Of a stretch of 64,000 bases of DNA, positions 11,264 to 22,118 are shown piece after piece; within the stretch, counting starts at the first letter, position 1; the number at the start of each line of letters is the position of its first letter. The notes beneath the pieces were generated by a model that did no database searches, had not been told where the DNA came from, and saw nothing but the letters and a program-made list of their open reading frames with translations. The translations under genes were made by a program, and so were the position numbers. Origin of the DNA: Hippopus hippopus (lineage: Eukaryota > Mollusca > Bivalvia > Cardiida > Cardiidae); contig OX328096.1 in assembly GCA_946811185.2 (NCBI GenBank), positions 23,501,881-23,565,880 of the forward strand, read 5' to 3'.

Positions 11264-11680
11264 AGAAAGTTTTTGAAAACTGTATGAAAAGAAAATGGTT
11301 GGTCTCCTTATGCACAATGTTTTCCACCCTTTTGCCAATCAATGGTCCTCATGGATATATTAGCCAAATTTAGGGGTACATACTTTGTTGTCTACAGATG
11401 GGCTCAATATTAATGAGGCCAATATTTCTAGGAGAATTCTAGGAGTTAATTCATAACCAAATATTTCCCAGTTTTAACAACATGGAAAAAGAGAGCTTTC
11501 AAAAAAATAAAGGCAAAAGGAGCTAATGCTGGTAAACATCATTTTCTCCTTTTTACACAAAGTTGTTTACTCTTTTAAAGATAAATTCCAAAATATTAAT
11601 CACATGAAAATTGTCATCTCCAAATGGTTTCAAATGGACATGTCTAAAATGTCCAGTAATGAATTAACATCCATCCCAAT
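11264..11680. repeat. Family A MITE fragments after exon 2
   Basis: 11264-11330 (TTGAAAACTGTATGAAAAG) and 11500-11675 (AAAGGAGCTAATGCTGGTAAACATCATTTTCTCC) are degraded halves. Their short ORFs are transposon sequence. Confidence 0.6.
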
Positions 11681-11829
11681 AATAGCAATCCATCCAAAGT
11701 TGCGTTCACATTATATTTTATTATATTGCAAATTCTGCTGACATCAGTCTATAAACCCATCCCATTGATAATCCATTTCAAGTTTTCTTACAGCATTACA
11801 TATCTACCAGTAAGAGCTGTCAACAAATT

Positions 11830-12420
11830 TTATTTTCTTAAATGCCTGTATGGCAAGCCTGCATACAGTGAGGGATGTACACAGTAGCCACAACTTGGTG
11901 TTTGTATGTGTAATAGTGTGTCCATGGATGCATGTCAATGTCCAGACATAACTTCTACATTTATGGAATGATTTTAAAATGATATTTTACCTTTGTTCTC
12001 CTTTACTGGTAAAAGTGCCATTTGTAACATTAATTTGTTCATGTAGGCCCATGGTCCAAGTTACGCTCAGAGGTGAATGATAAAATTGTCAAAAATTAAG
12101 CTTGTCCAAGCCACAAGTTTTACATGTATGGATAGATTTCATAATTGTTCGGGGGTTTTTTTTTCTCCTTTATGAGTAGATGCATCATTGAAACATTGGT
12201 TCAAATACATCCAAGGTCCAGGTCACATTTGATGGTCAAATGATAAAATTGTCACAGATTCAACTTGTTTGCGCCCTAATTTCTGCATTTACCAATGGAT
12301 TTCAGAATAGTTTTGCACAGTTGTTTTCCTTTATAAGTAGCTGTGTCTTTTGAAGTAGTGGCTCAAATACATTCAAGGTCAAAGTCAAACTTGAATGTCA
12401 AATGATAAATTTTTTTTAAG
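11830..12420 (+). repeat. Degenerate ~162-bp tandem repeat
   Basis: Units carry GGTCCA(A/G)GT(T/C)AC followed by TGATAAAATTGTCA near 12053, 12217 and 12377. The style resembles the GGTCAAGGTCAC repeats common in bivalves. Confidence 0.65.
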
Positions 12421-12796
12421 TAGCACTTGTCCTTTCTTCAGATGCCTTGAATTGGTAGAGTCTAACAATGGCATACCAGGGAAAGAGTTAATTTTTACCT
12501 ATTTATATTGCACTAAAGAACACAACCAGCTCTACTCCAATTTTCTTTGGACATCTTGTGATGTTTGCCGATTCATAGTGTTCTGCATAGTAATGTAGAC
12601 ATATAGAAAGCAAGGTATATAGATAGTTTTTCTGGTAACATCTAGTTACTATGTATTTTACCCTTTTAAAGACCAACTCCTTCATTTGGACCATATCTGA
12701 TAAGTAATGTGCAAAGTATTTCTTGATGGACAGGTCTAAAGTTTTTGCCTAAACATGCGTTCAAGTTGCAAAAACCTAAAATTTTGTTCTCTGCTG

Positions 12797-12986
12797 TTAA
12801 AGACCTTTTATCACATTTTAGACTTGTCCAAACTGCTGACGACAAATTCAACGTGACCTGACTGATTTGCTAAGCCTTTGAAATGTTGGAAAACATTGTG
12901 GGAAGAGGAGAAAATGCTGATTACTAGCATTTTCTCCATTCACCATAATGTATTAAAACAACTTTTTCCTCAACCTAAAGGGTTAT
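12797..12986 (+). mobile_element. Family A MITE 18 bp upstream of exon 3
   Basis: TTAA-like ends with core AGGAGAAAATGCTGATTACTAGC. The right end CTAAAGGGTTAT lies directly before the acceptor tract of exon 3. Confidence 0.82.
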
Positions 12987-13004
12987 TCACTTTGATTATT
13001 TCAG

Positions 13005-13164
13005 GTGGAAGTACAGATTTGGAGTACTATACCATTCCAGGTGAAGAGTTTGTAGTCCAACAGTGGTACATTTTCAAGCTAGTATTTGCTAGTGAAGGAA
13101 GAAGCGCATCCAAATCTGTTGCTATAACAACTTCAAACCTGCAGCCAGTTGTCGCAGAATTGGT
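13005..13164 (+). CDS. Exon 3: REJ module
   Basis: The acceptor is TTTGATTATTTCAG ending at 13004 and the donor is TTGGT|GTAAGT at 13165. The exon is 160 nt, phase 1 to phase 2. The product runs GGSTDLEYYTIPGEEF, then YIFKLVFASEGRSASKS, ending VVAELV across the junction. This is the usual 'valine/leucine-rich strand, then R-x-x-S/A' pattern of a REJ subdomain. A family A MITE ends about 18 bp before the exon. Confidence 0.78.
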
Positions 13165-13255
13165 GTAAGTCTTAATGTTAACTCTTTATCTAACAACCAT
13201 GCTTTTTTAAAATGAAAGCTTTTGGTTAAGCCTGCAGTCGATAGCTTACAGGACC

Positions 13256-13484
13256 TTAACTCTTTACCAAACGATCCCAGGTTTTCACAACTCTGAGAAA
13301 GAAGCCTTTTGAAAACCTTGTGGGAAAAGGAGAAAATGCTGGTAACCAGCATTTTCTTCTTTTCCCACAATGTTTTCTACCCTTCCCAAATCAATTTTCA
13401 ATTTTTGATTCACATTTATTTTGTCGTCTGCAAATACTTTCAATTTGGACTAGTCCAAAATTTTGTTGTTTGGTAAAGAGTTAA
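13256..13484 (-). mobile_element. Family A TTAA hairpin MITE, intact
   Basis: A 229-bp copy from TTAACTCTTTACCAAAC to GGTAAAGAGTTAA with the full hairpin. A TTAACTCTTTATC remnant lies at 13178, 13 bp after the exon 3 donor. Confidence 0.9.
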
Positions 13485-13485
13485 T

Positions 13486-13750
13486 TTCAGGGCCACAGGT
13501 TGTTCAAATTTCCAGCTCAGCCAGTTTTCTTTTCAAGGGTTGATGATAGTCTATTTAACAGGACTCATTATTCTCTCACCACTGATCATTGTTTCCATGA
13601 TGGTTATGATGGAAAGCAGCCTCTGGCTTGGGTAGAATATTTTGTGAAGTAATAGTAAAAGAATCTCCAGGAAAGCATGGACTCTAAGTTGTACTTGTGG
13701 CTGTGATTTAACTAAAATGTTGTTGAAAAGGGTGTTATACACTATACAAA
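13486..13750 (+). repeat. SINE type 2, diverged
   Basis: It shares GGTTGATGATAGTC, ACAGGACTCATT, CTGGCTTGGGTAGAATAT and the tail CTAAAATG..GGTGTTATACAC, ending in a CAAA repeat. It starts directly after the MITE at 13256-13484. Confidence 0.7.
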
Positions 13751-13829
13751 CAAACAAACAAAGCTTTTGAAAACATAGCATGAGAAAGAGGAAATACTGC
13801 TAAACTATACTAATCATTTGAATTCTAAT

Positions 13830-14259
13830 TCAATATTTAGAAAGTAACTCAACTTCTGATTGGCTAAACCACCAAATCAAATGATGGATTTGGTTCATAT
13901 TTGGCTTGATGACAGATACATGTCAAAAGTCTCATTGAGCAATATACCATATTTGTTCCCATGCCTATGGTCTTAGGGTCAAGGTCACAGATTTTGAAAT
14001 TTTATATCACTGTTTTTCAAGAGCTCCTATTTTCTAGACAAAATGGATGATTTGCTTATGATATAATGATAGATTTAGGTCCATAGTTTTATTCAGCTAT
14101 ACTCCTGCCCATGCCTGTTGCCAAAATACATATACCAAGTTTACAGACAATTTCTTGGAAAATTTAAGTCTAAGAAGAGCCATTGGCCTGACCCTGGAGT
14201 TTCTGTCTTGGGCTAGGACCCTAGTTACTGTTTCAAGGCACTGCCAGCCAGAACATTTG
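13830..14259. other. Family F fragment and bivalve-type repeat
   Basis: 13838-13872 has AACTTCTGATTGGCTAAACC of family F. 13920-14240 carries GGTCAAGGTCACAG-type sequence. No gene is seen. Confidence 0.5.
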
Positions 14260-14778
14260 AGCCACGTTTTAGCAAATGGGGGCTTTATGCATCTCCGTGA
14301 TGCATGATACCAAACAAGTCATTACATGGCCTGCAACACGCGAAAAGGGGCATTTAGACATTTGGACATTTGCGTAAAGTCGTCTCGGATCGGCCGTGCA
14401 GACTAATCCGAAATGACACTTTCCGTTTTTATGTAATTTTCTGCTTAGTGCAAGTCTACTGTAGCACAAAATCTACTATAGTCGTAAAGTGCCGTCTCGG
14501 ATTAGCCTGCACGGACTGCGCAGGCTGATCTGAGACGACACTTTATGCAAATGTCCGAATGCACCTTTTCGCGTGTTGCAAGCCACATGATCATGGATCC
14601 ATAAAATCAATTTTGTCAAACAACCGACTGAATTATGAGGTAAATTGGACCTTGGGTATGCAGAAATTTACCAACAGGAAAAAGTTTTGGCCCAGGTCAG
14701 CCTGTGTGGACTGTGAAGGCTGACCTGGGTCGATACTTTTTGCAGATGCACTAAGCCCCCTTTTCACAGAACATGGCT
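14260..14778 (+). mobile_element. Family C element interrupted by family B
   Basis: The outer ends are AGCCACGTTTTAGCAAATGG and TTCACAGAACATGGCT. The family B copy at 14328-14584 splits it between ACCAAACAAGTCATT and GATCATGGATCCATAAA. Confidence 0.82.
14328..14584 (+). mobile_element. Family B double-hairpin MITE, copy 2
   Basis: Ends are GGCCTGCAACACGCGAAAAG and CGCGTGTTGCAAGCC; ACAT flanks both sides (14324-14327, 14585-14588). The left hairpin has a deletion. Confidence 0.87.
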
Positions 14779-15530
14779 TATTCACTTGTCCAGGAGAGCT
14801 GCACTGTCTGATGACAGGTCTTGTTCTTTAACCCTTTAACAATCTATCCAGTTACAAAAAAAAGGATACTTTTAAAAACACCGAAGCAAAAAGGAGAAAA
14901 TTTCCACAATGTTTTCTACCTTAGCAATGATTAATCCCATTATCTAAGCCACTTTAAAATTTGTTATGTGCCAAATGCTTTCATTTGGACCAGTCTATAA
15001 TTCAACATACAACTATGAGTTAGTATTTTCATGAGTGGCCTGCTACAAGAGTATAAAAACTGCATTTCAGCACCGGAGGTATTTGGTTATCTCATAAGCA
15101 TAAATGCAAGTTTTTGGCGTAGCTGAATGCACTGGCTTTTGACCTACAGTACTTCTTTGAAATGATAATTGATATCCTTGGGCCTTGATTCATACTATAG
15201 CAAATTAACGTAATAAAGAATGATCATTTTCTTGTTCTATTTTGAAATTTAGTATTTTTCATAAGCACAATAACCCATTATTACTTTTCAACAAAATGAA
15301 AAACGGTGAGGAAAAAGAGGCAATTGCTCTGGATGTTTCTTTTCATTATTTCACTTCATTTTGAGCCACAAAAGAGTTTCAGTATTAAAATGTATTCCAG
15401 TATCTCTTATGCCGTCTACCTTTTTTAAAGCTATTTCTTGACTATCCTTGACTAGTAGTTACATAGAGAAAAAAACATTTGATAGAGAATGTAGAAGAGC
15501 AAGGTTGGGTATTACTGATCATTATTTTCA
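14779..15530. other. No gene seen; MITE remnant at 14830-15010
   Basis: 14830-15010 is a family A copy with its hairpin largely deleted (CCTTTAACAATCTATCC to TTTGGACCAGTCTA). The rest is AT-rich and unassigned. Confidence 0.5.
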
Positions 15531-15537
15531 GTCCTTT

Positions 15538-15768
15538 TTAATTTTACCTAACGACAAAGTTTTAGACAAGTCCAAATGGATAGCATTTGCAGACAAAAAA
15601 TCGAAACGTGACTCAAAAGCTGAAATTTCTCTTTGGAAGTACAGAAAACATTGTGGGAAAAGGAGAAAATGCTGGTTATCAGTATTTTCTCCATTTCTCA
15701 CAAAGATTTTTTAAAAAGCCTTCCTCTGTTAGGTCACTAGAATTCAGGATTGTTTGGTACATTGTTAA
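15538..15768 (+). mobile_element. Family A TTAA hairpin MITE, full length
   Basis: TTAA to TTAA, 231 bp; core GCTGGTTATCAGT. The open frames across it are the recurring MITE-derived peptide. Confidence 0.85.
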
Positions 15769-16244
15769 TTCCATGAAAGATGAGCAATTCCCTACATATT
15801 ATAAAACAAAATGGACAATCAGTATTTTATCTGTTTATCTTGCATGAGATACACAGTGTTTTCGTAGTCACAAAAAGTAAATCAGATTTTACTGATCCAA
15901 AATTTCCCTATGTTAAAATCACTGATTATAAGGAGGGAGTTGTTTTTGGCACTGTTTGTATTGAACAATGATACATTGAACTACATGTGCAGTCTCTTAT
16001 GGGTTAATATTTAATATTATGCATTGTCCTTTTATTTGATATATTAACTCACTGACACTGATTTGAATAAAATTACAAGACAAGGGACATGTAGATAACA
16101 ATTTTGATGTTTGTTTTATGAAAACTGTTGAATCCTGTCGATAACACTAAAAATATACTTATGTAAGGTTAAAACTGGTGTTGTTTTCTTCTATATGCTT
16201 TTGAGTGCCATTATGGTGTACACTCTGCCAGATCAATAGAGTAT
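15769..16244. other. No gene seen
   Basis: AT-rich intron sequence without recognised repeats or fitting exon. Confidence 0.5.
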
Positions 16245-16248
16245 ATAT

Positions 16249-16509
16249 GGCCTGCAACACGCGAAAAAGGGCATTCGGACATCTGCGTAAAGTGTTGTCT
16301 CGGATCAGCCTGCGCAGTCCGCGCAGGCTGATCCAAAACGACACTTAATGTTGTTATGTAATTTTCTGTTTTGCCCAAGTCTACTGTAGCACGAAATCTA
16401 ATGTAGGTGTATAGTGCCATCTCGGATTAGCCTGCGCGGACTGCGCAGGCTGATCCGAGGCGACACTTTACGCAAATGTCCGAATGCCCCTTTTCGCGTG
16501 TTGCAAGCC
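16249..16509 (+). mobile_element. Family B double-hairpin MITE, copy 3
   Basis: GGCCTGCAACACGCG to CGTGTTGCAAGCC with ATAT on both sides (16245-16248, 16510-16513). Both hairpins are nearly intact. Confidence 0.9.
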
Positions 16510-16513
16510 ATAT

Positions 16514-16772
16514 GTGACCCGTCACCCAAAAAGGGACCATCTGGGAATTCCGTGCATCAATTAGATGAAAACAGATCAACAATAGTGCAGGTCCATTTAA
16601 GTTGATAGTTCAAAAATAATTGTATAACAAAGTAGAATGACCACTTTTCATACAGAAAATATCATAAAAGCGAAAAATGTCAACCCTGGTCAGACTGCGC
16701 AATTTGCGCAGTCTGACCAGGGTTGATACTTTTCGCAGTTCCCAGAAGGTCCCTTTTTGCATGACGGGTCAC
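16514..16772 (+). mobile_element. Family D inverted-repeat element
   Basis: A 34-bp terminal inverted repeat: GTGACCCGTCACCCAAAAAG at the left and, at the right, the complement with CTTTTTGCATGACGGGTCAC. A GC-rich hairpin CTGGTCAGACTGCGC / GCGCAGTCTGACCAG lies near 16686-16728. It starts right after the family B target duplication. Confidence 0.85.
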
Positions 16773-16887
16773 AATCATGCAAAATAAACTACTGATAACT
16801 TCTGTTTGTATTAATTTTGTAGCCACTGCCATCAACATGGTACTTTCTGGTCTCTTAAAGTGTCGATAATACCCAGCATTAATCCAT

Positions 16888-17108
16888 TTAACCCTTACCA
16901 AACAATCCTGTGTTTCAGCAACCCTTAAGAAGGCCTTTTAAAACATTGAGGGAAAAGAAGAAAATGGTGGCATGAAATGTTGGTAACCAGCATTGTCTCC
17001 TTCTCCCACAATTTCTTCTATCCTATCAAAAACAAATCATTTGAACCACACATACAAATACTTTGAATATGGAAATGTCCACAGTTTTGTTATTTGCAAA
17101 GGGTTTAA
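16888..17108 (-). mobile_element. Family A MITE, diverged
   Basis: TTAACCCTTACCAAACAATCC to GCAAAGGGTTTAA. A small insertion (GGCATGAAATG) sits in the hairpin. Confidence 0.8.
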
Positions 17109-17276
17109 ATTATGTGGTAAACACAATTTAAAGGGAAGAAGAACCCAAGCCATTACTCATTTGAAGTAATTTGTTCCTTTACTCACCGTGAAATCTAATC
17201 TTGTGCAAGAGGTTGGAAATACCTGTATATCATAAATACAAATGAAAACAGAATCACATTTTTCAATTTCTGACAG

Positions 17277-17467
17277 ATGTCGAAAGGGTTGTGCAGAGGG
17301 TGCCAGTGATATTCTGAAGCTATTTGGAGGATTGAACATGGATCTGGTCATTCCTGAATCTGTGTCTGGAATTGATGTCAACAGTATGACCTATCTGTGG
17401 TCATTTCAAGTTTACAACGACACCTTGCAGCAATTTTGGGATGTTTCCGAAAAAATTGAAGACAGAG
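17277..17467 (+). CDS. Exon 4: REJ module, cysteine pair
   Basis: The acceptor is TTTCAATTTCTGACAG ending at 17276 and the donor is AGAG|GTAAAT at 17468. The exon is 191 nt, phase 2 to phase 1. It starts with CRKGCAEGAS, matching the C-x(2-3)-C pair that follows the first REJ subdomain in the family, and continues with a beta strand and MTYLWSFQVYND, the typical Y-x-W core. The frame agrees with exons 3 and 5. Confidence 0.78.
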
Positions 17468-17499
17468 GTAAATTAAAGTATCACTGTGCTTCCTGGCAG

Positions 17500-17628
17500 A
17501 TAGCTTTTCTTCCAAGCTATGAACCACCTTTGAAAACATTGTAGCAAATGGAGAAATTGCTCAAAACAAGCATTTTTTTCCTATTGTCACATGTATTAAT
17601 CAATTTAACTTTAGGTTGTTATCCATAT
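17500..17628 (+). repeat. Family A MITE fragment after exon 4
   Basis: TTTGAAAACATTGTAGCAAAT-type left half with a degraded right half, beginning about 30 bp after the donor. Confidence 0.5.
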
Positions 17629-17629
17629 T

Positions 17630-17846
17630 TTAACTCTTAGAGCGCTAAATAAACCCAACATTCATATTCGGTGTAGAAATAAGACCCAAATAATCACAAT
17701 TTCATAATCACATTTGTCTAGAGTATGTGTTTCATCAGAACGGACAGTATAGATCAAAGATCAGGCTGCACGTTCCGTGCAGCCTGATTTTGATCTTTAC
17801 TGGCTGCAAAGGCAACTATAGTTGTAAAAGGCGCATTAAGGGTTAA
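17630..17846 (+). mobile_element. Family E (GATC-hairpin) TTAA MITE
   Basis: It starts TTAACTCTTAGAGCGC and ends GGCGCATTAAGGGTTAA. The hairpin ATCAAAGATCAGGCTGCACG / CGTGCAGCCTGATTTTGAT is nearly perfect. Confidence 0.82.
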
Positions 17847-18008
17847 TTTGGTATTTTACAAGTCATCTGCTGGAAATATGTTTCAGGTGTGAATGAGTTA
17901 TTTTTCTTGACCAAATTGTCAAAGCTTCTCTGCAATTGTCATCCTGCCATAGATCTACTAACTCATTTTTATAACAATGTAATATTTACCCATATAATAC
18001 AAAGCAGA

Positions 18009-18207
18009 TTAATCCTTTACCGCACAATCCCAGATTTTAATGACCTTGAGGAAGAAGCCATTTGAAAACAAAGTGGAAAAAGGCTCCTTTCCCACGATGT
18101 TTTCCACCCTATCAGAAACAGAAATCATTATTTGAGCTATACATTTATCATCTGCAAATGCTTTTAATTTGGACCAGTCTAAAATACTGTTGTTTGGTAA
18201 AGAGTTA
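18009..18207 (-). mobile_element. Family A MITE, hairpin partly deleted
   Basis: TTAATCCTTTACCGCACAATC to GGTAAAGAGTTAT. The left palindrome arm is shortened to GTGGAAAAAGGCTCC. Confidence 0.8.
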
Positions 18208-18242
18208 TGAACATATCAGAGAAAATACATGTATTCAAGAAT

Positions 18243-18648
18243 TTAATGCTTTACCATACAATCCCACATTTCAACGACCCGGAGGACAAAAGGTTTTCAA
18301 AAACATTGTGGGAAAATACTCTTTTAATTCTTTACCAAACAATCCCTGGTTTTTACGACCCAGAGGAAGCAGCCTTCTGAAAACATTGTAGGAAAAGGAG
18401 AAAATGCTGGTAACCAGCATTTTCTCCTTTTCCCACAATGTTTTATACTCTTCAAAAGTCAAGTTTCTATTTTTGAGTCACGTTTATTTTGTCGTCTGCA
18501 AATGCTTTCAATTTGGATCAGTCTAAAATATTGTTGTTTGGTAAAGAGTTAAAAGTGATTCCTTTTAACTGAGCCATATTCATTTGTTGTCTACAAATGC
18601 TTTCAGTTTGGACAAGTCTAAAATATGGCCTTGTGGTAAAGGAGTATG
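18243..18648 (-). mobile_element. Family A MITE split by another family A MITE
   Basis: The host's left part is 18243-18323 and its right part 18553-18648 (TTGTCTACAAATGCTTTCAG to TGGTAAAGGAG). The inner copy is at 18324-18552. Confidence 0.82.
18324..18552 (-). mobile_element. Nested family A MITE, intact
   Basis: 229 bp, TTAATTCTTTACCAAAC to GGTAAAGAGTTAA, with a perfect central palindrome around GCTGGTAACCAGC. Confidence 0.9.
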
Positions 18649-18762
18649 GCAAGCATATTTTGCTAAGCATTCGTGATTTGCTACCACTTCATGGCAGAGC
18701 ATTTCTCTAAAAAATCGTTTTATAGTTGTCATTATTATTACCAAAAATTACAACTATAAAGC

Positions 18763-19045
18763 CAAGCCAGGTAGCTTAGGCATTAGGGTACAGGACTTCA
18801 AACCAGGGGGTAGCTCGGCAAAGGGTTTTCCAAGGATTTATGGTTTCATTGGGACAGGATTCATTCCTGTTCGTCACTGTACATTGTTTTGACAACTTTT
18901 ATGTTTTAAAGCAGCCAAAGGCTTGGAAAAAGTATTGTGAAAAGTACTAGTAAAAGAATCTCCAGGAAATCATGGATAGGTGCACTTGCTCCAGTGTATG
19001 ATATACCATAACTGAAATAGTATTGAAAGTGGCATTAAAGATCAC
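18763..19045 (+). repeat. SINE type 2
   Basis: Head GCCAGGTAGCTTAGGCATTAG with box A remnant; body GGGACAGGATTCATTCC and GGCTTGGAAAAAGTATTGTG; tail CTGAAATAG..GTGGCATTAAAGA. Confidence 0.72.
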
Positions 19046-19049
19046 AGAA

Positions 19050-19850
19050 ATATACATATAAAGATACCCTTCCTATTATTTGTAGGCATTCAATTAGGAG
19101 ATTCACTTTTATCAAAGGACAGGCACTTAGACACACGGAAACATTGAAGCCCAGGCCTACACTTCCTTTTTGCAAGTATGCAGAAATGGTTGAGAAAAAG
19201 GCAAAAGGCATGAATACACTGCTAACTCATTACAAATTGGCTTCATTTTCACTATATTACTGGCTCTGCCCCTGAAGGAGAAAAACAACTCTAGTGCTGC
19301 TTGCCTTTTGGCTTTGCCTATAATTATATTAACTTTTGTATAATTCTCATTTCTGGGCTTAATGTCTGTTGGTCCAATCTTCATTGCAAAGTGAAATCCC
19401 CCTGTTGTTATATGACAAAATTTCCTCAGAGAGCCTCTGAGCCGTTCAACATAATGCCTTTTCCCTATGTTCATGAATCAAATTTATAACAAAGAGGGAT
19501 TCCATTTCAGGACACTACATGAGGTTTTTTGACTAAATTAATGCACTTGAAAGGAGTAATTTTGCAAATGGAAAATGCTCTCCTCCTTTATTCTATCAAT
19601 GATAGAAAGGATAGTAACAGTGAAACACAGAACTTTCTGTTTAGCAAATGCTGCATATTATAAAGTGTTGCTGTTTAGTGGGGCTCTGTAAGTAAATATC
19701 AGACAACATCCAGATATGCAAATTATTCTTAATGTCAATGTGAAAGCTCAGTATTTTTGTATCCTCATGCAGTAAACAGTTAGCTCATATACACATGAAG
19801 TTGAATACTTGAGCTGTAAAGGACGTCTTCAATATTTCAGAAAATTTAGT
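19050..19850. other. No gene seen
   Basis: AT-rich. Small open frames on both strands lack splice context or similarity I can recognise. Confidence 0.5.
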
Positions 19851-19860
19851 GTTCGTTATT

Positions 19861-20632
19861 TATGAAATTCAACACATTTGCCATGTCATTTAATCCACGA
19901 CTGGTCAAAAACTGTCTTAAACCAAATTTCTGTCAGACCTCCATTAAAGGCAATTATAGCAGACACCAACTCATTGCTGGAATCGAACTTGCAACTTCGT
20001 AAACCCTCCTTAAGCTGTGGAAAGCAGGCAAAGTTGTAAATCCGAGAAGAAATTTTTGCCTTCTTGGATGGAGGGGTCCGAGGTGTCTTCCATATACTGG
20101 CCTGTCGCTTTCCTTCGGATTTGACGTAGTTTAACCACCTCTCATCTGCTATAAAAAGAGGATCCAACAGAGCGTCGTCTGCTTCAACTCGAGCAAAAAA
20201 TTCTAGGGACGTGTGAACCTTCTGTTGTATGTTATCATCAGATATCATACGTGGAGCCCAGCTCTCGCAGACTTGTGACATGTTTAGTTTGTCCTTAAAT
20301 ATTCTGTGGAAAGAAGACATTGAAATGGCGGTTGACGATGGTATCTCTCTGACTGTTAGTCTCCAATCTGCAAAAATGCATCTCTTCACCAAATCACACG
20401 ACTCTTCATCTAAAGAAATCGGCCCACCACTTTATGCTTTCTCCTCTTTCAAACGTTTACCTGCCCTTAAGTCTGTTTTACTGCCATGGAACTTGTAAGC
20501 CAGTGCTCGAGTAATGTTTTTAAACTTTTCAGGACGCTAAATTTGTTCTATAGTCTAGTCGAGTGTAATTCCAAGATCAGCACAAAATTTTATAACTGTT
20601 CGCTGCGCCGCGCGATCTTCTGACGTCGTCAT
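19861..20632 (-). pseudogene. mariner-type transposase pseudogene, internally deleted
   Basis: Reading the minus strand from the ATG at 20632 gives DRAAQRTVIKFCADLG, the helix-turn-helix start of mariner-like transposases. In-frame stops follow at three points. Then an open part (20392-19886) has SWAPRMISDDNIQQKV, a catalytic-region match LFIADERWLNYV and KRQASIW. It jumps from TPPSKKAK to CFPQLKEGL, so the segment with the second catalytic aspartate and the D-x-x-P region is deleted. The C-terminal end has a stop before HGKCVEF. It cannot be active. It lies opposite to the host gene, in intron 4. Confidence 0.8.
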
Positions 20633-21029
20633 TTCAAATTTCCTATTTTCTACTGATCTTTTTCGTTTGTTTGCATGCCGTCTGTTGTTTACTTGATCAC
20701 ATTCAAATTTTCTGTCATGACATCAAAGTTTCAGTAGAAAACGTCCATGTAATATGAAGCAGAAATGATATCAAATATCGAAAATATTCGTACATGATTG
20801 GAGTTTATACAAAAATGTATATGGAGAAAATGGCGTGCACCGGGAAATGATACCTCTTATCAGTTTTGTGAATTTAAAGTAAAAATAAAGTTAATATTTC
20901 ATTGGAAACTTAATAGAAAGTGAAATAACATCTTCATGGATGAATTGTGCAAAAATGAATGTCCTGACACTAAAAATGGCTCATTTATAAAATTTGTCAC
21001 GGAGTTTTGGGACAACCCTCGTTAAAGGC

Positions 21030-21700
21030 ATTTTTTTACCACAGAGCTTTGATTACTTGAATCTTGGTAGAGGTCCACAAGATAAAGCAACATACCAAAT
21101 ATTACAGGTGTAGACCATATGGTTTTAGACAAAATGATTTTCAATGTTTTCTCAACATTAAGCGCCTGTAAAAAATGATACCCCAAAGATTTTACTATAA
21201 AAGCCCATTTAAAACTTGTGACTTGTGGGGAAAGGGCAAATTTTAACCCACTTGGCTATAATCTAAACAATTTAGATATAAGTCCGCTAGTCACAAAATT
21301 TAGTAGCCATAGATGTATGGTTAGGAATGAATGACTAGATTTTTAAAACTTTCACACTGTAAGCCCATGTGAAACTTGTGACAGCCAGGGTGGAGCCAAA
21401 TTTGACCGAAAAGCTGTAATTTGAACAGTCTTAGTAGAGGTCCACTAAGTAAAGCTGCATGCAAAATTTTGTAGCCATAGGCCTTGTGGTAAGGAAGGAG
21501 ATTCTTTAAAGTTTTCAGTATATAAGGCCATGTCAAACTTGTGACCTCTGGGGCTGGAAAAATTGGGACTCCAGGGCTATAATTTGAAAAGTCTTGGCAT
21601 AAGTCTATTAGATGAAGCTACATGCCAAATTTGGTAACCCAGGGCCTTATGGTTAGGAAGGAGAATTTTTTGCCATAGTAACCACAGTGTTTACAGGAAT
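21030..21700 (+). repeat. Degenerate ~165-bp tandem repeat
   Basis: Units repeat 'GGGCTATAATTTGAA.. CTTGGTAGAGGTCCAC.. CATGCCAAATTTTGTAGCCATAG.. GTGGTTAGGAAGGAG' around 21071, 21277, 21436 and 21599. It is of the same style as the array at 39668-40900. Confidence 0.7.
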
Positions 21701-22118
21701 CAGTTTTTTTCAAGAAATTCTAAAGAGGACCATGGCAGGATCATTTATGTGAAGTTTTGTAATAAATAAAATTGGTTGTTTCAGAAAGGAAGATGTTTAA
21801 AATAAGAATAAACACGTGGATGCACTGACACATGGATGGGCTACACACACAGGGTCATGATATATGCTTGCTGGCCTTTGGCCAGTGGAACTAAAGATAG
21901 ATTGTTTAGCAATATTACACATTTGGACATGGTAGTTTTTACCTGCAGGTGTGTGAACTTTGGTTCAAATATTTTGATCCAAAAACAGTTTTAAGTGATA
22001 AATAAACAACTGTCATGCAGAAGCACATAGGCAAAGTTTCCTAGCAAATTAAAATATGGTGTTGCCACTCCTGCTGCAAAACAATAATGTAATTTCACAA
22101 GTCAGTTGTCCCTTTAAG
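21701..22118. other. No gene seen
   Basis: Unassigned intron sequence following the tandem repeat. Confidence 0.5.

Noticed and set aside
19157..19489. 105- and 62-codon overlapping ORFs on opposite strands
   Set aside because: Neither has recognisable motifs or splice context fitting the gene; likely chance.
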